DNA of 64,000 bases from an uncultured Chryseobacterium sp. (GCA_913778085.1 CAJYXJ010000013.1:62001-126000); one strand, 5' to 3'. Shown: positions 25,939 through 34,396, counted from the stretch's first letter. Numbers and translations: made by a program. Notes: a model not told the origin generated them from the letters alone.

Positions 25939-26613
25939 TTATTTTACTTGAATACTATTTTCGGGCAGATAATAATGCCGCTGTAATTCATTTAAGTCTT
26001 TAATTCGCTTCAAAGAGCCATCGTGAAGAAGGTAAATGTCGTCTGAAATCTCTATCGAATTCTGCACATCAAAATCTGAAATGATAAATCCTTTTTCTTT
26101 GGATCTTTCTTTTATCATTTTCATTACTTTTTCGGTGAAGATGGGAGAGAGGCCGCTGTAGGGCTGGTCCAGCAGGATAAATTCGGCTTCGGAATGGATG
26201 ACCGTCATTACTTCCGCCAGTTTTCTTTCACCACCGGAAAGATTCTGGGTCGTTCTGTTTAATAAAGGTTTCAGGAGATCAGAATTAAAAAGTTTAAGGG
26301 TATTCTCAGGATTACAGAATAAAGGAATCAGGTTTTTTACTTTAATATTTTTCGGAAACGTCGGACTTTGTGGAAGATAGACGATCTTATTTCGTCTGTC
26401 CGATTGCTTCGTCAGCACCTGTTCGTTGTATTTGATAAATTGAGAATCGCCTTTCATGGTTCCGAAAATAATTTGGAGTAAAGTGGATTTCCCCGAACCG
26501 GTTTTTCCGAGTAAAGCCATAGTTTGCCCTGTTTCACAAGTAAGATAAATGTCCTGTAGAATTTTTTTTGACCCGTAAGATTTTGTAATATTGTCGATGT
26601 GGAGTTTGCTCAT
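25939..26613 (-). CDS. ABC transporter ATP-binding protein lacking catalytic residues
   Basis: The 224-residue ABC ATPase resembles LptB/LivF-type proteins. It has Walker A GKTGSGKS (36-43), a Q-loop Gln in YLPQSP (Gln82), signature LSGGE (125-129) and Walker B FILLD (145-149). The residue after Walker B is Gln150 (codon CAG) instead of the catalytic Glu, and the switch-loop position is Phe181 (codon TTT, in ISDFDV) instead of His. ATP binding should be intact but hydrolysis weak or absent. It overlaps the small membrane gene upstream by 4 bases, so that protein may be its only local partner. Confidence 0.85.
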   Translation of the reverse strand: MSKLHIDNITKSYGSKKILQDIYLTCETGQTMALLGKTGSGKSTLLQIIFGTMKGDSQFIKYNEQVLTKQSDRRNKIVYLPQSPTFPKNIKVKNLIPLFCNPENTLKLFNSDLLKPLLNRTTQNLSGGERKLAEVMTVIHSEAEFILLDQPYSGLSPIFTEKVMKMIKERSKEKGFIISDFDVQNSIEISDDIYLLHDGSLKRIKDLNELQRHYYLPENSIQVK

Positions 26614-26888
26614 AAAAATTTAGAAATCAGATTAATAAAGAATCCGGCTGAAACCGTGGTGACCCAAAGAAAGAGTCTGGAAAATCCGAAATTGGCAAAA
26701 AAGACATATTCATTTTTCAGCCTCAGTTCATATATTAAAAAATGAAACGCCGGGAAAATTACAAAAAAGCAGAATCCGAAATTACGCAGGCTGAAACCTG
26801 CCTGAAAAGAAAATACTATTGAAAATAATACGGTGGGGATCAGCAGTTTTAGGTAAAAGATCCGCAGGATGTTTAGCATTTTAATCAT
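26610..26888 (-). CDS. Small membrane protein paired with the ABC ATPase
   Basis: The 92-residue protein has three hydrophobic segments (about residues 12-30, 34-52 and 65-88), and no family I recognise. It overlaps the ATPase start by 4 bases, so the two are translationally coupled. It is far too small to be a normal ABC permease. A TATATTTG box at 26902-26895 ends six bases before its ATG, giving an almost leaderless transcript. An internal ATG (MLNILRIFYLK) is possible. Confidence 0.6.
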   Translation of the reverse strand: MIKMLNILRIFYLKLLIPTVLFSIVFSFQAGFSLRNFGFCFFVIFPAFHFLIYELRLKNEYVFFANFGFSRLFLWVTTVSAGFFINLISKFL

Positions 26889-26977
26889 ATTTCAAATATA
26901 ATAAAGATAAGTTTTTGATTTAATTCATTATCTTTAGCTTACTTAATAACTTTTGAAAACAATCTAAACCATTAAAT

Positions 26978-27320
26978 ATGATAAAACAATTACTTTTTTT
27001 CTTTATTTTCCTCACAGGAATTTCATTTTTTCAAAGTAAAAATGTACCGGTGCGGGATCCCGGCTACTGCTATCTTTGTGATACGGCGCCCGCGAATGTA
27101 CAGGGACATCAGCATTTATCCCAACCCAGCCTCCGATGTTTTAAATATTTCAGGAGCTGAAGGAACTGAATTTAAAATTAACAATGCAGCCGGACAGCTG
27201 GTAAGTAAAGGGAAAATTTCCGATCAGAAGGTGCCGGTGCGCGATCTGTCAAAAGGGATTTATTTTATCCGGATTAAAGACAAGGAGAATATGACCCAAC
27301 TGAAATTTATTAAAAAGTAA
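26978..27320 (+). pseudogene. Frameshifted mini protein: signal peptide plus T9SS type A sorting domain
   Basis: Two frames join into one gene. The first (from ATG 26978) gives a signal peptide KQLLFFFIFLTGISFFQS and NVPVRDPGYCYLCDTAPANVQ. The second gives the sorting-domain sequence ISIYPNPASDVLNISG through KGIYFIRIKDKENMTQLKFIKK. Removing one G from the GGG at 27103-27105 restores a 113-residue protein, ANVQ-DISIYPNPASD. Type IX sorting domains normally follow a large cargo; here almost no cargo exists. Either a recent +1 frameshift broke the gene or a base-call error occurred. It has its own terminator (27351-27384). Confidence 0.7.
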
Positions 27321-27350
27321 AAAGTTCTGCATTCAATAACAATTAACAGA

Positions 27351-27384
27351 AAGAGCGTATCACTAATGGTACGCTCTTTTTTTA
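27351..27384 (+). terminator. Intrinsic terminator after the mini sorting-domain gene
   Basis: Arms AAGAGCGTA (27351-27359) and TACGCTCTT (27370-27378) with a ten-base loop, followed by a T-run to 27383. Confidence 0.8.
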
Positions 27385-27388
27385 TACA

Positions 27389-27880
27389 TTAATCATTTCT
27401 GAGCTTCGCTTTTATCTTATGGGTTTGAATAATTTTTCTCAGCTCTGAAACCTGATCTTTGGTAAAAAACTTTTTCGGAACCATATTCATGATCTTCGCA
27501 CTTTGATAGATCAGGAACCAGTCTTTATTTTCCTTGACCTTATAAACGGAACTCCAGGCTATTTCTCCGTCAAAAGTCTCTCCCAGAATCCGGATTTTTT
27601 CTTCCGTAAAAGTATAGATAATGTGTTCCTGGATATTCTTGTTTGAATTAAACGCAAACCGTACACTGAAAAAAGAACGTACCACTATAAACAAAAACAA
27701 AATGGTATACCACATCGAAGCAGATTGCAGGAGTTCTCTTTCCGTGCTGCCGTCCACCGATTCTTTGATGATAAAAAATACCAGCAGAACTGATGGAAAT
27801 ACAATGAGGCGAAGCAACGAGCTTTTCACATGGAAAATAAGGAAATCCCTGAAATTGATCTGCGTATTTACCGTTATCAT
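27389..27880 (-). CDS. YcxB-like membrane protein
   Basis: The 163-residue protein has two membrane helices (about residues 20-38 and 56-74) followed by a soluble C-terminal domain with EKIRILGETFDGEIAWSSVYKVKENKDWFLIYQSA, typical of the YcxB-like family. Function unknown. It follows mutS2 by 6 bases on the same strand, so the two are co-transcribed. Confidence 0.7.
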   Translation of the reverse strand: MITVNTQINFRDFLIFHVKSSLLRLIVFPSVLLVFFIIKESVDGSTERELLQSASMWYTILFLFIVVRSFFSVRFAFNSNKNIQEHIIYTFTEEKIRILGETFDGEIAWSSVYKVKENKDWFLIYQSAKIMNMVPKKFFTKDQVSELRKIIQTHKIKAKLRND

Positions 27881-27886
27881 ATAAGA

Positions 27887-30034
27887 TTAAATTCTTTCCA
27901 ACTCATCAGCATTGATCGTCGTCTTAAAGGTTCCGTAATTCACAATGACTTTATTTCTCGAAATCTTTTCAATGGTTCCGACGCTGGTGCTTCCGGTAAT
28001 CCGGACGCGCTGACCTTCTTTCAGCCAAAGTGCACGGTCGGTTTTGCGTTTTTCTTCAAGCTTTTCGTTGGTTTCTGCGATTTTTTCAATCACTTCCTCT
28101 TTTTTCAGCTGCTGGGTAATTTTGCGTTTTACCACCTGAAGACGTTTGCTTTCGTCCTTATCCGCACCGATCTTCCTGAACTTTTCCTGTTCGAGAATCT
28201 TTACAAAATCTTTCACCACATCTTTTCTGGACTTTCCTTTTACATAGCTGTCAATAAAAGCTTCGATCTTATTTCCGAATTGTAGCTTGCGGTGTTCCTC
28301 TTCGTACAGCTTCTGGAAATTGTACAGCTTCTGCTGAAGCTGGTCATTCAGTTTCTGAAGATTATCCCGCTTATCTTCTACGGATTCTTTTCGTTCTGCA
28401 AGATCGGTTTTCAGTTTTTCCACTTCATATTTCTCCTGCTGAAGCTTAACGATGGTTTTGTCCAGGTTGACGATATCATGTTCCACTTTTTTCTTCGCGG
28501 AATGGATGATGAATCTCGGGATTTTATTCTTTTCCGCCACTTCAAAAGTAAAGGAGCTTCCTGCCTGTCCGACTTCCAGCTTATACATCGGTTCCAGCGT
28601 TTCCTCGTTGAAGAGCATAGCCGCATTCTGCGCGTTCGGAAGCTGTTCTACCACTAGTTTAATGTTGGTGTAGTGGGTCGTAATAATCGCAAAACTTTTC
28701 TTATCGTAGAAAAATTCAAGGAAACTTTCTGCCAGGGCGCCACCCAGTTCAGGATCGGAACCCGTCCCGAATTCGTCAATCAGCAATAGGGTATTCGCAT
28801 CGGCCTCACGGATGATCCCGCCCATTTTCTTCAATCGGGAAGAATAGGTGGAAAGGTGGTTTTCAATGGATTGATTGTCCCCGATATCCGTCATGATTTT
28901 ATCGAAGAAAAACATCTCCGATTTCGGATGGGTGGGAACCAGGATCCCGCTCTGGATCATCAGCTGGAGCAGGCCGACGGTTTTCAGCGTGATTGATTTT
29001 CCTCCCGCGTTCGGTCCGGAAATACAGATGATCCGGTTATGGTCCGTCAAGGAAAGTGTCTGAGGGAAAATGGTTTTGTTCTCCGCTTTATTTCTAAGGA
29101 ATAAAAGCGGATGGAAAGCTTCCCGCAGCCGCAGGGTCTTATGACGGTTGATTTTTGGCAATACTCCATTGATCAGTTCCGCAAATTTCGCTTTGGCTCT
29201 TGTTAAGTCCAGGTCAAAAATATATTTCTGGTATCTCCAGAGCTGAGGCTGGAACTCGGCAAGCTCGGCCGTCAGTTTTCTCAGAATTTTATCTATTTCC
29301 TTTTTTTCTTCCTCTTCACTTTCTTTCAGCTTGAAATAATGCTTTACTACTGAATCCGGCTGGATATAAGTGATGGAACCGGTTTTAGACAATCCTAAAA
29401 CCCTTCCAGGAACCCTTTTCTTGAATCCCGATTTTACCGCCAGAACCCTTTGGTCATCAATAATCGTTTCGCGGATATCGTCCAGGAATTCACTTTGCCC
29501 GTAATTGAATAAGGCCCGGTTGAAATTTTCCTGGATCGCTTTTTTGGCTACCTGAATTTCCGTTCGTAATCCTTTTAAAACCGGTGAAGCTTCACTTTTT
29601 ACCTCTCCGAACCGGTTAAAAACTTTATCTACCTTGTCAATGATTTCTTTTTTGAATTCCAGTACCAGCACGTCTTCCATTAGACTAGGGAAGGTTTCCG
29701 GCATGGTAGGGAAGAATTTCTGCAGTTTTCCGATCTGTTCCGTCAGCGTTTTGATTTTCATGAAAGCACTGTTTTCCAGACGGTAATTCTCGATCAGCAT
29801 CAGTTTCAGTTCATTTTCAATATCTTCGTATTCATCAAAAGGTACGGCATTCGAACTTTCAAAACTCGACAAGTATTCAGACGTTTTTTTCAGGGAAATT
29901 TCTGCCTCGTCAATTTCCATCGGACGGAGCTGAAGAATTTTTTCCTTTGTCTTTGGGGAATATGCAAAAGGAGAGATCTCCGCGAGCAATTGCGGAAACT
30001 CTAATTCGTTTAAATCTTCTTTATTTATATACAC
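27887..30034 (-). CDS. mutS2: MutS2-family DNA-binding ATPase without a Smr domain
   Basis: The 715-residue protein has the MutS2 N-terminus (DLNELEFPQLLAEISPFAYSPKTKE), a core helical region, and the MutS ATPase. Walker A is ISGPNAGGKS (about residue 340), with LLIDEFGTGSDPELGGALAESFL and TTHYTNIK. A long coiled coil (about 510-600) and a KOW-like segment at the end follow. MutS2 proteins act in recombination suppression or ribosome rescue. The C-terminal Smr nuclease domain of many MutS2 proteins is missing; the protein ends at NADELERI. The start is GTG at 30034, only four bases after a -7 box. Confidence 0.88.
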   Translation of the reverse strand: MYINKEDLNELEFPQLLAEISPFAYSPKTKEKILQLRPMEIDEAEISLKKTSEYLSSFESSNAVPFDEYEDIENELKLMLIENYRLENSAFMKIKTLTEQIGKLQKFFPTMPETFPSLMEDVLVLEFKKEIIDKVDKVFNRFGEVKSEASPVLKGLRTEIQVAKKAIQENFNRALFNYGQSEFLDDIRETIIDDQRVLAVKSGFKKRVPGRVLGLSKTGSITYIQPDSVVKHYFKLKESEEEEKKEIDKILRKLTAELAEFQPQLWRYQKYIFDLDLTRAKAKFAELINGVLPKINRHKTLRLREAFHPLLFLRNKAENKTIFPQTLSLTDHNRIICISGPNAGGKSITLKTVGLLQLMIQSGILVPTHPKSEMFFFDKIMTDIGDNQSIENHLSTYSSRLKKMGGIIREADANTLLLIDEFGTGSDPELGGALAESFLEFFYDKKSFAIITTHYTNIKLVVEQLPNAQNAAMLFNEETLEPMYKLEVGQAGSSFTFEVAEKNKIPRFIIHSAKKKVEHDIVNLDKTIVKLQQEKYEVEKLKTDLAERKESVEDKRDNLQKLNDQLQQKLYNFQKLYEEEHRKLQFGNKIEAFIDSYVKGKSRKDVVKDFVKILEQEKFRKIGADKDESKRLQVVKRKITQQLKKEEVIEKIAETNEKLEEKRKTDRALWLKEGQRVRITGSTSVGTIEKISRNKVIVNYGTFKTTINADELERI

Positions 30035-30038
30035 AGTA

Positions 30039-30046
30039 CAAATTTA
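30039..30046 (-). promoter_or_regulatory. -7 promoter box of mutS2
   Basis: TAAATTTG on the minus strand ends four bases before the GTG start of mutS2. If used, the transcript would start at or next to the start codon (leaderless). Confidence 0.45.
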
Positions 30047-30119
30047 GTGAGAAAATGTGAATTTAATTTGAAAATGAATTAATTTGGGAATTTGAAAATA
30101 TCTATCAATCAGGTTTTAC

Positions 30120-30127
30120 TACATTTG
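30120..30127 (+). promoter_or_regulatory. -7 promoter box of the GNAT gene
   Basis: TACATTTG ends four bases before the ATG at 30132, predicting a leaderless transcript. A TTTG at 30091-30094 is 25 bases upstream, wider than normal. Confidence 0.4.
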
Positions 30128-30131
30128 AAAT

Positions 30132-30647
30132 ATGAAACTGGAGACCCAAAGATTAGTCGTTAGAGAAATCAACGAAAACCACGTTGAAGATATTCTGAAA
30201 ATCAGGAGCAATGAAATCATCAACCGGTTCGTGCGGAGGAATTCGCCTAAAAACAATTATGACGCCCTGCAGTTTATTCTGACGATTAAAGAACGGACTA
30301 AGAATAACCAGACCTTTTACTGGGGAATTTCTTTAAAAGACCAACCCAATCATCTTATCGGAACCATCTGCCTGTGGAATTTTTCGGAAGACCGGAAAGT
30401 GGCTGAGGTGGGCTATGAATTATTGCCGGAATACCACAGACAAGGATTGATGTCGGAAGCTTTGGCAGCCGTTACAGACTTTGCTTTCCACAAACTGCAT
30501 CTCGAAGAAGTTATAGCTATGACGCATCAGGATAACGAAAACTCCAAACAGCTTCTTTTAAAGCATCATTTTATACTGGAAGAGGGGCGGAAAGACGAAG
30601 GGGTTCCGGAAAATATAGTTTTCAGCCTGAGGACTTTCCATCCGTGA
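30132..30647 (+). CDS. GNAT family N-acetyltransferase (RimJ/RimL-like)
   Basis: The 171-residue protein has the RimL-type start KLETQRLVVREINENHVEDIL and the acetyl-CoA motif VGYELLPEYHRQGLMSEALAAVTDFAF with NENSKQLLLKHHF near the end. This branch acetylates protein N-termini, ribosomal proteins or small substrates; the target cannot be assigned. It is divergent from mutS2, separated by about 97 bases. Confidence 0.85.
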   Translation: MKLETQRLVVREINENHVEDILKIRSNEIINRFVRRNSPKNNYDALQFILTIKERTKNNQTFYWGISLKDQPNHLIGTICLWNFSEDRKVAEVGYELLPEYHRQGLMSEALAAVTDFAFHKLHLEEVIAMTHQDNENSKQLLLKHHFILEEGRKDEGVPENIVFSLRTFHP

Positions 30648-30660
30648 TTTGTAAAATCAT

Positions 30661-30668
30661 TATCTTTG
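30661..30668 (+). promoter_or_regulatory. -7 promoter box of the toxin-antitoxin pair
   Basis: TATCTTTG matches TAnnTTTG and lies 20 bases upstream of the antitoxin ATG at 30689. It gives the pair its own promoter just after the GNAT gene. Confidence 0.45.
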
Positions 30669-30688
30669 TACCAATAAACCGAAACACA

Positions 30689-30886
30689 ATGAATCTGTCA
30701 TCCGAAAAAAGCGAACTTATCAAATGGATCAATTCTCTTGAAAATCCATTCATTATTGCGGAACTCAACAAGATTCGCAAAAGGGAAAACTTTGATTTTG
30801 AAAAAGAATGGGAACGGGGCGTTTCCGGAGAAGAAATAAAAAAACGTACCACAGATTTCCTTAAAACATTGCCTTGGAAAAAATAA
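30689..30886 (+). CDS. Putative antitoxin of a type II toxin-antitoxin pair
   Basis: The 65-residue protein (from ATG 30689) begins MNLSSEKSELIKWINSLENP and ends with RGVSGEEIKKRTTDFLKTLPW. This small, charged helical layout is common for Bacteroidota antitoxins of RelE/ParE-type toxins. Its 3' end overlaps the toxin frame by 13 bases, an antitoxin-first order typical of such pairs. A longer frame starts at 30644, but it overlaps the GNAT stop and the promoter box, so I rejected it. Confidence 0.65.
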   Translation: MNLSSEKSELIKWINSLENPFIIAELNKIRKRENFDFEKEWERGVSGEEIKKRTTDFLKTLPWKK

Positions 30887-31197
30887 CGGTTCAGTATCTG
30901 CCGGAAATAGCAGAATATCTGAATGAATTGACTGTTCTATTGTTTCAGAAAAACTATTTTTCGACACTTGAATCTTCAGTAAGCTATATTGAAAAACTGA
31001 TTGACTTCATTGATCATAAAATCAACCTGTATCCTAAAAGATACACACCTGAACATTTATTGGAATTGGGGTCAAATTATGTATTTTACAGAGCAAATCC
31101 ATCGACATCCTGGTATGTATTCTTTGAAAATTTTGAAAATCAGTATCTCATTACCTACATTACCAATAATCATTCGGAAATCATTAATCTTCTCTAA
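30874..31197 (+). CDS. Putative RelE/ParE-type toxin
   Basis: The protein (up to 107 residues from a TTG at 30874) has the RelE/ParE-like pattern: YLPEIAEYLNELTVLLFQKNYFS, a helix pair, then LELGSNYVFYRANPSTSWYVFFENFENQYLITYITNNHSE. Toxins of this type cleave mRNA on the ribosome or poison gyrase. It overlaps the antitoxin gene by 13 bases and is therefore coupled to it. The TTG start is the only one near the overlap. No C-terminal truncation is visible. Confidence 0.65.
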   Translation: MEKITVQYLPEIAEYLNELTVLLFQKNYFSTLESSVSYIEKLIDFIDHKINLYPKRYTPEHLLELGSNYVFYRANPSTSWYVFFENFENQYLITYITNNHSEIINLL

Positions 31198-31357
31198 AAA
31201 GTTGTTTCAATACCAATAAATGATAAAGGCAAGAAAATTGATGTGATTCTATAAGCGTAATATATTATAAAGAAATAAAATTTTCCGTAAATAACTTATA
31301 TCAATAGAACTATCAAGGAAATTCATTTTCAAATTAAACCATTTCCAAATTAAAATC

Positions 31358-31999
31358 ATGACCTGGACCGAAGTTTTAGCACCAATAAAAAATACACCAT
31401 ACTTTACCAATCTTTGGGAAAAAGTTAAGCAGGAATATGCCACAAACAAAGTATTTCCGCCGAAAAGCCAGATTTTCAGGGCACTGGAAATTACACCTTT
31501 TGATGATATTGAAGTCGTTATCCTCGGTCAGGATCCTTACCATAACGATTACCAGGCGAACGGTCTTTGTTTTTCCGTTTCCGAACAGGTAACGGCACCG
31601 CCTTCGCTGAAAAATATTTTTATTGAATTAAAGGATGATATAGGTGTAGTAAGAACTTCAAAAGAACTGGACGACTGGGGAAAACAAGGTGTTTTGTTGT
31701 TAAATGCCACGCTGACGGTCCGTGCGCACTCGCCAAATTCCCACAAAGATCTGGGCTGGGAAAAATTCACCGACTATATCATTAAAGAAATTTCTGATAA
31801 AAAAGAGAACATTGTCTTTGTGCTCTGGGGAGCCTTTGCACAAAAAAAGGCCGAACTCATTGATCCGGCCAAACATTTTATCTTAAAATCTGCACACCCT
31901 TCGCCTTTTTCGGTTCACAGAGGCTTTTTCGGGAGCAGACCTTTTTCTAAAATTAACGAATATCTGGTTTCAAAAGGAAAGAAGCCTATTTCATGGTAG
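31358..31999 (+). CDS. ung: Uracil-DNA glycosylase (family 1)
   Basis: The 213-residue protein has the catalytic water-activating motif GQDPYH (residues 57-62, Asp59), LLNATLTVRAHSPNSHKDLGW, FVLWGAFAQKKAELI and the DNA-intercalation region HPSPFSVHRGFFGS. It removes uracil from DNA for base excision repair. Length is normal for Ung. Its end overlaps the convergent lipoprotein gene by 14 bases, with no terminator between them. Confidence 0.95.
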   Translation: MTWTEVLAPIKNTPYFTNLWEKVKQEYATNKVFPPKSQIFRALEITPFDDIEVVILGQDPYHNDYQANGLCFSVSEQVTAPPSLKNIFIELKDDIGVVRTSKELDDWGKQGVLLLNATLTVRAHSPNSHKDLGWEKFTDYIIKEISDKKENIVFVLWGAFAQKKAELIDPAKHFILKSAHPSPFSVHRGFFGSRPFSKINEYLVSKGKKPISW

Positions 32000-32483
32000 A
32001 CTGATCGCCACCTTTCGTAATAATAATTCCGATTCTGTACTTTCCTTTCAGGGCTTTTGCTCCATCAACAGCTCCGGGATAAGGCTGAACGTCCGCTAAA
32101 GAGATCGTATAGCCGTTAAATACAGCCGATGCGCTGTAATTTCTGGATTTGTTATCAATTGTAGCAATCTCAAATGTCATCGGCCGGGTTGCGGTTCCCA
32201 TAACTTCAATCTGTGCCACGGCAACGCCCGCCCAAATGCAGTTGACGTCTTTCGGACAGCGGCTGTCCTCGGAGATTCCTTTGAATGTAACATTCATCTG
32301 GTATTCTTTTAGGAAACGGTTTTCACCTTCGTTGAAGTAAAGGATGGTTTTGTCTGATTTACTCACTTGATTCACCTTGGCTTTATCAGTATCCACTTTG
32401 ATCTTATTATTCTTTTTTTGAGCATTGCAGTTCATTAAAAACAGTGAACCCAGGCTTAGAAGTAAGGCTTTATGCGGTATCAT
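31986..32483 (-). CDS. Small lipoprotein of unknown function
   Basis: The 165-residue protein has a lipoprotein signal (ALLLSLGSLFLMNC) and a short Lys-rich linker. A beta-rich domain follows with RCPKDVNCIWAGVAVAQIEV near residue 78, a Cys-containing phrase I have seen in small envelope proteins of Bacteroidota. Function unknown. It lies 11 bases after DUF456 on the same strand. Confidence 0.65.
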   Translation of the reverse strand: MIPHKALLLSLGSLFLMNCNAQKKNNKIKVDTDKAKVNQVSKSDKTILYFNEGENRFLKEYQMNVTFKGISEDSRCPKDVNCIWAGVAVAQIEVMGTATRPMTFEIATIDNKSRNYSASAVFNGYTISLADVQPYPGAVDGAKALKGKYRIGIIITKGGDQSTMK

Positions 32484-32494
32484 AATTTCTTTTT

Positions 32495-32986
32495 TTAAAT
32501 AATATTGAGCATATTGAAAAGTACTATCAAAAACATGGCCACTCCTACGACAAGACTGAATCCCGTTCCGTAAATAAATCCGATGAATGCCCCTTTTGTT
32601 GATTTCCAGGCTTTTGTCATATCCTTGCTGTCATGAAGAAGCTCCCCGATAAAAACCCCTGCAAACATCCCCACAAGAAATCCCAGGGGAATAGGCAAAA
32701 ACATACCGACAATGGTTCCGACAATGGATCCGATGCTTCCCCAGCGCGTTCCGCCGTACTTCTGGTTGGTCTTCGCCGGAATTACGTAATTTAAAACCAC
32801 CGAAGCTGCGGTAAGGATTACAAATACCCAGACATAGATCATCGAAAGGTTTGCATCGGTCCCGAATTTATAGATCAGCAGTCCGCAGATGCTTAATAAG
32901 AGTCCCGGAAGTACGGGAAGGAAAGTTCCTAAAATGCCCAGAAACAGTAAAGCCAAGCAGAGAATTTCAATTAATACGACGTCCAT
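32495..32986 (-). CDS. DUF456 family membrane protein
   Basis: The 163-residue protein has about four or five hydrophobic helices and Gly-rich motifs typical of DUF456: LLFLGILGTFLPVLPGLLLSICGLLIY, YGGTRWGSIGSIVGTIVGMFLPIPLGFLVGMFAGVFIGEL. Function unknown; it is an inner-membrane protein. It precedes a lipoprotein gene on the same strand by 11 bases. Confidence 0.85.
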   Translation of the reverse strand: MDVVLIEILCLALLFLGILGTFLPVLPGLLLSICGLLIYKFGTDANLSMIYVWVFVILTAASVVLNYVIPAKTNQKYGGTRWGSIGSIVGTIVGMFLPIPLGFLVGMFAGVFIGELLHDSKDMTKAWKSTKGAFIGFIYGTGFSLVVGVAMFLIVLFNMLNII

Positions 32987-33015
32987 GAGATTTGATTATA
33001 CTATGCAATATATGA

Positions 33016-33043
33016 AAAAAGCGGCTCTTTTGAAAGCCGCTTT
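33016..33043 (-). terminator. Intrinsic terminator of the 33063-34244 lipoprotein gene
   Basis: Arms AAAGCGGCT (33018-33026) and AAGCCGCTTT (33034-33043), loop of about seven bases. On the minus strand it is followed by a T-run (TTTTTTC). It lies 20 bases after the lipoprotein stop. Confidence 0.75.
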
Positions 33044-33062
33044 CTGTATAAGTTGAAATTCA

Positions 33063-34244
33063 TTAAAGGTTCAGAATAACATACTGCAGGATCACTCCGG
33101 CATTTCCGATGTTTCCGGTAGCGTGGTTGTGGAAGGTCGTGTAATAAATATAACCGCTGCTAGCCGATCCGGAGCAAGGGCCAACTGTTGCGCCCAGTGC
33201 AACCAGATAAGGTACGATGGCCTGTGGAACGGAAAGGCTGATCTGGATATTTCCGGGAAGGGTAATGCAAACCGTTGTGAAAGTAGTAGTGGGAGCATTA
33301 CCGATTGGGGTTGTCGGAAGCCCGGTTGCCGAAAAATGATTGGTCCGGATCATCAAAGCATCATTGGTGGAGGTTTCTTTCACCAAAACTTCCCAGTAAG
33401 CCGGATCGTAACTGATGATTTTCTGCCATGTACCCAGATCGTAATTGATGTTCAGCGTATTGAAGCCTAAAGCAGTGGTAAGACCGGCGTTGGTTACGGT
33501 AGCTCCTAAATTGCCTGAATTTCCGATGTTTTTCGAACATAATTTCGAATCGGGAACAAATCCTCCTGCCGGAGCACATGCGCTGGTGTTACTGGTTCCG
33601 CCTACCAGATAAGATACATCCCAGTCGGAAGCATAGATACTCCCTCCGTTAGCCACAAAAATGGCAAGATTGGCTTCAGCAGCAGCATAAAGTGCAGGAT
33701 TGGATGAATAATTGTTCCGTGAGCCACAGTTAAGGAAAATAATATCATACTGAGCAATTGTGGTGAGGTTGGTAAGGTCGTTATTGGTAATTTCCGTTGC
33801 AGTATATCCCAGGCTTAGAATAATATCCTCGATTTTATCATAACTTCCTTTTACGTAAGCAATTTTTGCCACCTGGTTCAGCTTGGTCTGTCCGGCATCC
33901 AGGCTCAGCGTTTCGTTATTTTTTACCGTAGCATTAATTTCTGTCCGGAAATTACTTCCGTTACCCGTCTGGATGTAAAAGGTATGGTTTCCCACTGGTG
34001 CTTCAAGTGCGAAATTACCGTCGGCATCAGTTGCGGTATAATAAATCTTATACTTTTCGTCAAAGGTAAAAACCGACGCGCCTCCGATGGGTTTCACCCC
34101 GTTTTGTGACATGACTTTCCCGGTAACTTTTCCTGTTTTTACGGTATTGTCAATCGTGATTTCGGCAGGGGTTTCAGATTCCGAACGGCAGGCCCCTAAT
34201 GATAAGAGAATAATGAAAATGAATAGAAGATTAAACTTTTTCAT
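33063..34244 (-). CDS. Lipoprotein with carboxypeptidase-regulatory-like domain
   Basis: The 393-residue protein has a lipoprotein signal (LLFIFIILLSLGAC). A carboxypeptidase-regulatory-like domain (VTGKVMSQNGVKPIGGASVF...TATDADGNFALEAPVGNHTFYI, about residues 40-115) follows. A second, Rossmann-like region resembles a glutamine-amidotransferase-like fold (IAQYDIIFLNCGSRNN, ANLAIFVANGGSIYASDWD). The C-terminal third is strand-rich. It is probably at the cell surface; function unknown. It is a single gene with a terminator. Confidence 0.7.
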   Translation of the reverse strand: MKKFNLLFIFIILLSLGACRSESETPAEITIDNTVKTGKVTGKVMSQNGVKPIGGASVFTFDEKYKIYYTATDADGNFALEAPVGNHTFYIQTGNGSNFRTEINATVKNNETLSLDAGQTKLNQVAKIAYVKGSYDKIEDIILSLGYTATEITNNDLTNLTTIAQYDIIFLNCGSRNNYSSNPALYAAAEANLAIFVANGGSIYASDWDVSYLVGGTSNTSACAPAGGFVPDSKLCSKNIGNSGNLGATVTNAGLTTALGFNTLNINYDLGTWQKIISYDPAYWEVLVKETSTNDALMIRTNHFSATGLPTTPIGNAPTTTFTTVCITLPGNIQISLSVPQAIVPYLVALGATVGPCSGSASSGYIYYTTFHNHATGNIGNAGVILQYVILNL

Positions 34245-34396
34245 AAGCTTTAGTTTTTTGAATTAGGATACTAATTTAGTTATTTTATTGTTAAATGTTT
34301 TATAATTTTAAAATAATTTTAAATAATCCGTAAATTTTGGAATAGATTATGATAAGAAATCCTGTTTTTAAAAGGGTTTTGTGATTCTAATTTTAG

